From contig JAPPKP010000064.1 of the NCBI GenBank assembly GCA_028819955.1, positions 1 through 14,700 on the forward strand: a DNA stretch of 14,700 nt, given 5' to 3'. The number at the start of each line of letters is the position of its first letter. The stretch's first letter is position 1. Shown piece after piece: positions 14,160-14,700 of the stretch. This stretch comes from Rhodospirillaceae bacterium. GTDB taxonomy: Bacteria; Pseudomonadota; Alphaproteobacteria; UBA828. The notes under the pieces were generated by a model. It saw nothing but the letters and a program-made list of their open reading frames with translations. It had not been told where the DNA came from and did no database searches. Position numbers and translations under genes: made by a program.

Positions 14160-14468
14160 CAGCCACCCCCCGCTGCCCAAACCAACTCCACACACCGCTG
14201 CGCGGACGATGCGGCCGCACGGGCGCCCGCACAGCCGCAATACCGATGTTAGCTACAGAACGCCGGGATGCGAAGCAACGGGGAATTCGCATGGTTTCTT
14301 CAATCAGACAGGCGAAATCCCTTGACTTTACCATCGGACCTGCGTTCGGCCGTTCAATCGGGCTTGCAAATACGCGCGCCGCATTGACAATGCGTCGCCA
14401 TAGGGTGCTCGGCATGCCGCCGAGCGCTTGGCATGTGCCATCGGACATTCATAGGGAGGTCACTTCGG
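14160..14468. promoter_or_regulatory. divergent intergenic control region (livGFHM / binding protein)
   Basis: This 309-base gap has no credible gene. It contains -35-like hexamers TTGACT (14322-14327) and TTGACA (14384-14389), neither with a clear -10 at standard spacing. It also contains three symmetric elements between 14381 and 14440, described separately. It should hold promoters for both the leftward transporter operon and the rightward binding-protein gene. Confidence 0.55.
14381..14393. promoter_or_regulatory. palindrome overlapping a TTGACA hexamer, candidate operator
   Basis: GCATTG-A-CAATGC is a perfect 13-base inverted repeat that contains the whole TTGACA hexamer (14384-14389). 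It lies about 75 bases before the binding-protein ATG. A repressor bound here would cover the -35 box. Two more symmetric elements follow: CGGCATGCCG (14410-14419) and TGGCA-TG-TGCCA (14429-14440), the latter ending just before the ribosome site. Symmetry is seen directly; the role is inferred. Confidence 0.35.
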
Positions 14469-14700
14469 ATGAGAAAACTCGCGTCAATCGCCGCAGCCGG
14501 CGCGCTTGCGCTGGGCGCGGTATCGGCCGCGCCGGCGGTGGCGGACGACCACGAGGTCGTCTTCGGCTTCGCCGCGTCCTATTCGGGCTGGATGCAGGCC
14601 TATAGCGGCCCGTCGACCAATGCGGCGCTGATCGCGATCGACGACTGGAACGCCAAGGGCGGCCTCCTCGGCAAGCAGATCAGGCCGGTCTTCGCCGACG
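14469..14700 (+). CDS. periplasmic substrate-binding protein of the HAAT transporter (3' partial)
   Basis: The first 77 codons are visible and the gene runs off the window. GGAGGT (14455-14460) lies eight bases before the ATG. A Sec signal peptide is clear: MRK, then an Ala/Leu-rich core, with probable cleavage after AVA at residue 25. The mature start DDHEVVFGFAASYSGW continues with YSGPSTNAALIAIDDWNAKGGLLGKQI, the opening of LivJ/LivK-type (Peripla_BP_6) receptors: a first strand, a Ser-Gly ligand-loop region, the helix, and the NAKGGLLGK turn. It is transcribed away from livGFHM and presumably delivers substrate to that complex. The ligand cannot be read from this portion. Confidence 0.93.
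   Translation, partial: MRKLASIAAAGALALGAVSAAPAVADDHEVVFGFAASYSGWMQAYSGPSTNAALIAIDDWNAKGGLLGKQIRPVFAD

Noticed and set aside
14246..14605. 119-aa plus-strand ORF across the start of the binding-protein gene
   Set aside because: It is out of frame with the signal peptide and SBP sequence and lacks a ribosome site; the real start is 14469.
1..14700. CRISPR array, rRNA or riboswitch
   Set aside because: Reading through the window, I saw no regularly spaced short repeats, no rRNA-like conserved blocks and no recognisable riboswitch core.

Overview
The window is high-GC DNA (a 60-base sample inside the ABC-F gene counts 70% GC) with strong GGAGG-type ribosome sites and short or overlapping gene junctions. 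The gene families are a complete branched-chain amino acid type (LIV/HAAT) ABC transporter, a PotC-like permease, SnoaL/NTF2-fold proteins and a BphF-like Rieske ferredoxin. Together they suggest a soil or marine alphaproteobacterium. That is an inference from style and families; there is no rRNA or marker gene here to fix the lineage.

Layout. (a) 3-635: 3' part of a polyamine/Fe-type ABC permease, followed by tRNA-Arg(ACG) at 728-804. (b) 858-1622 (-): an SDR-fold protein without the normal Tyr/Lys catalytic pair, divergent from a gamma-glutamyltranspeptidase family gene (1732-3450, +). (c) 3451-4226 (-): a two-gene unit of an ABM-fold monooxygenase-like protein and a DUF1348/NTF2-like protein. 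(d) 4331-6211 (+): a YheS-type ABC-F translation factor, then a UPF0158-like gene. (e) 6799-7944 (-): a Rieske ferredoxin plus alpha/beta hydrolase pair, divergent from a SnoaL-like gene (8128-8586, +). (f) 8587-10667: a disturbed accessory stretch. (g) 10671-14159 (-): a tightly packed livG-livF-livH-livM-type operon, with its periplasmic binding protein gene starting divergently at 14469 and running off the window.

The most unusual part is 8.6-10.9 kb. A 215-bp piece of the 3' end of livM occurs twice in the same orientation, at 8681-8895 and 10668-10882. By hand I count 14 mismatches and no indel. The left copy lacks the rest of the gene and carries a stop codon at livM codon 337. Between the copies lie a lower-GC stretch (53% in one 60-base sample), a compact set of three small overlapping ORFs (69 aa; 116 aa zinc ribbon; 83 aa with two membrane segments), and a truncated, frameshifted IS1595/ISXO2-type transposase. 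One complete gene, then foreign DNA, then a 5'-truncated gene copy is the geometry expected of a single-crossover integration of a circle carrying the 3' end of livM. Decay of a tandem duplication is the alternative.

Functionally, the transport genes would import amino-acid-like or small organic anionic substrates. The enzymes (SDR-like, GGT-like, ABM, SnoaL-like, Rieske/hydrolase) look like scattered catabolic or detoxification units rather than one pathway, because no oxygenase large subunit or complete pathway is present.
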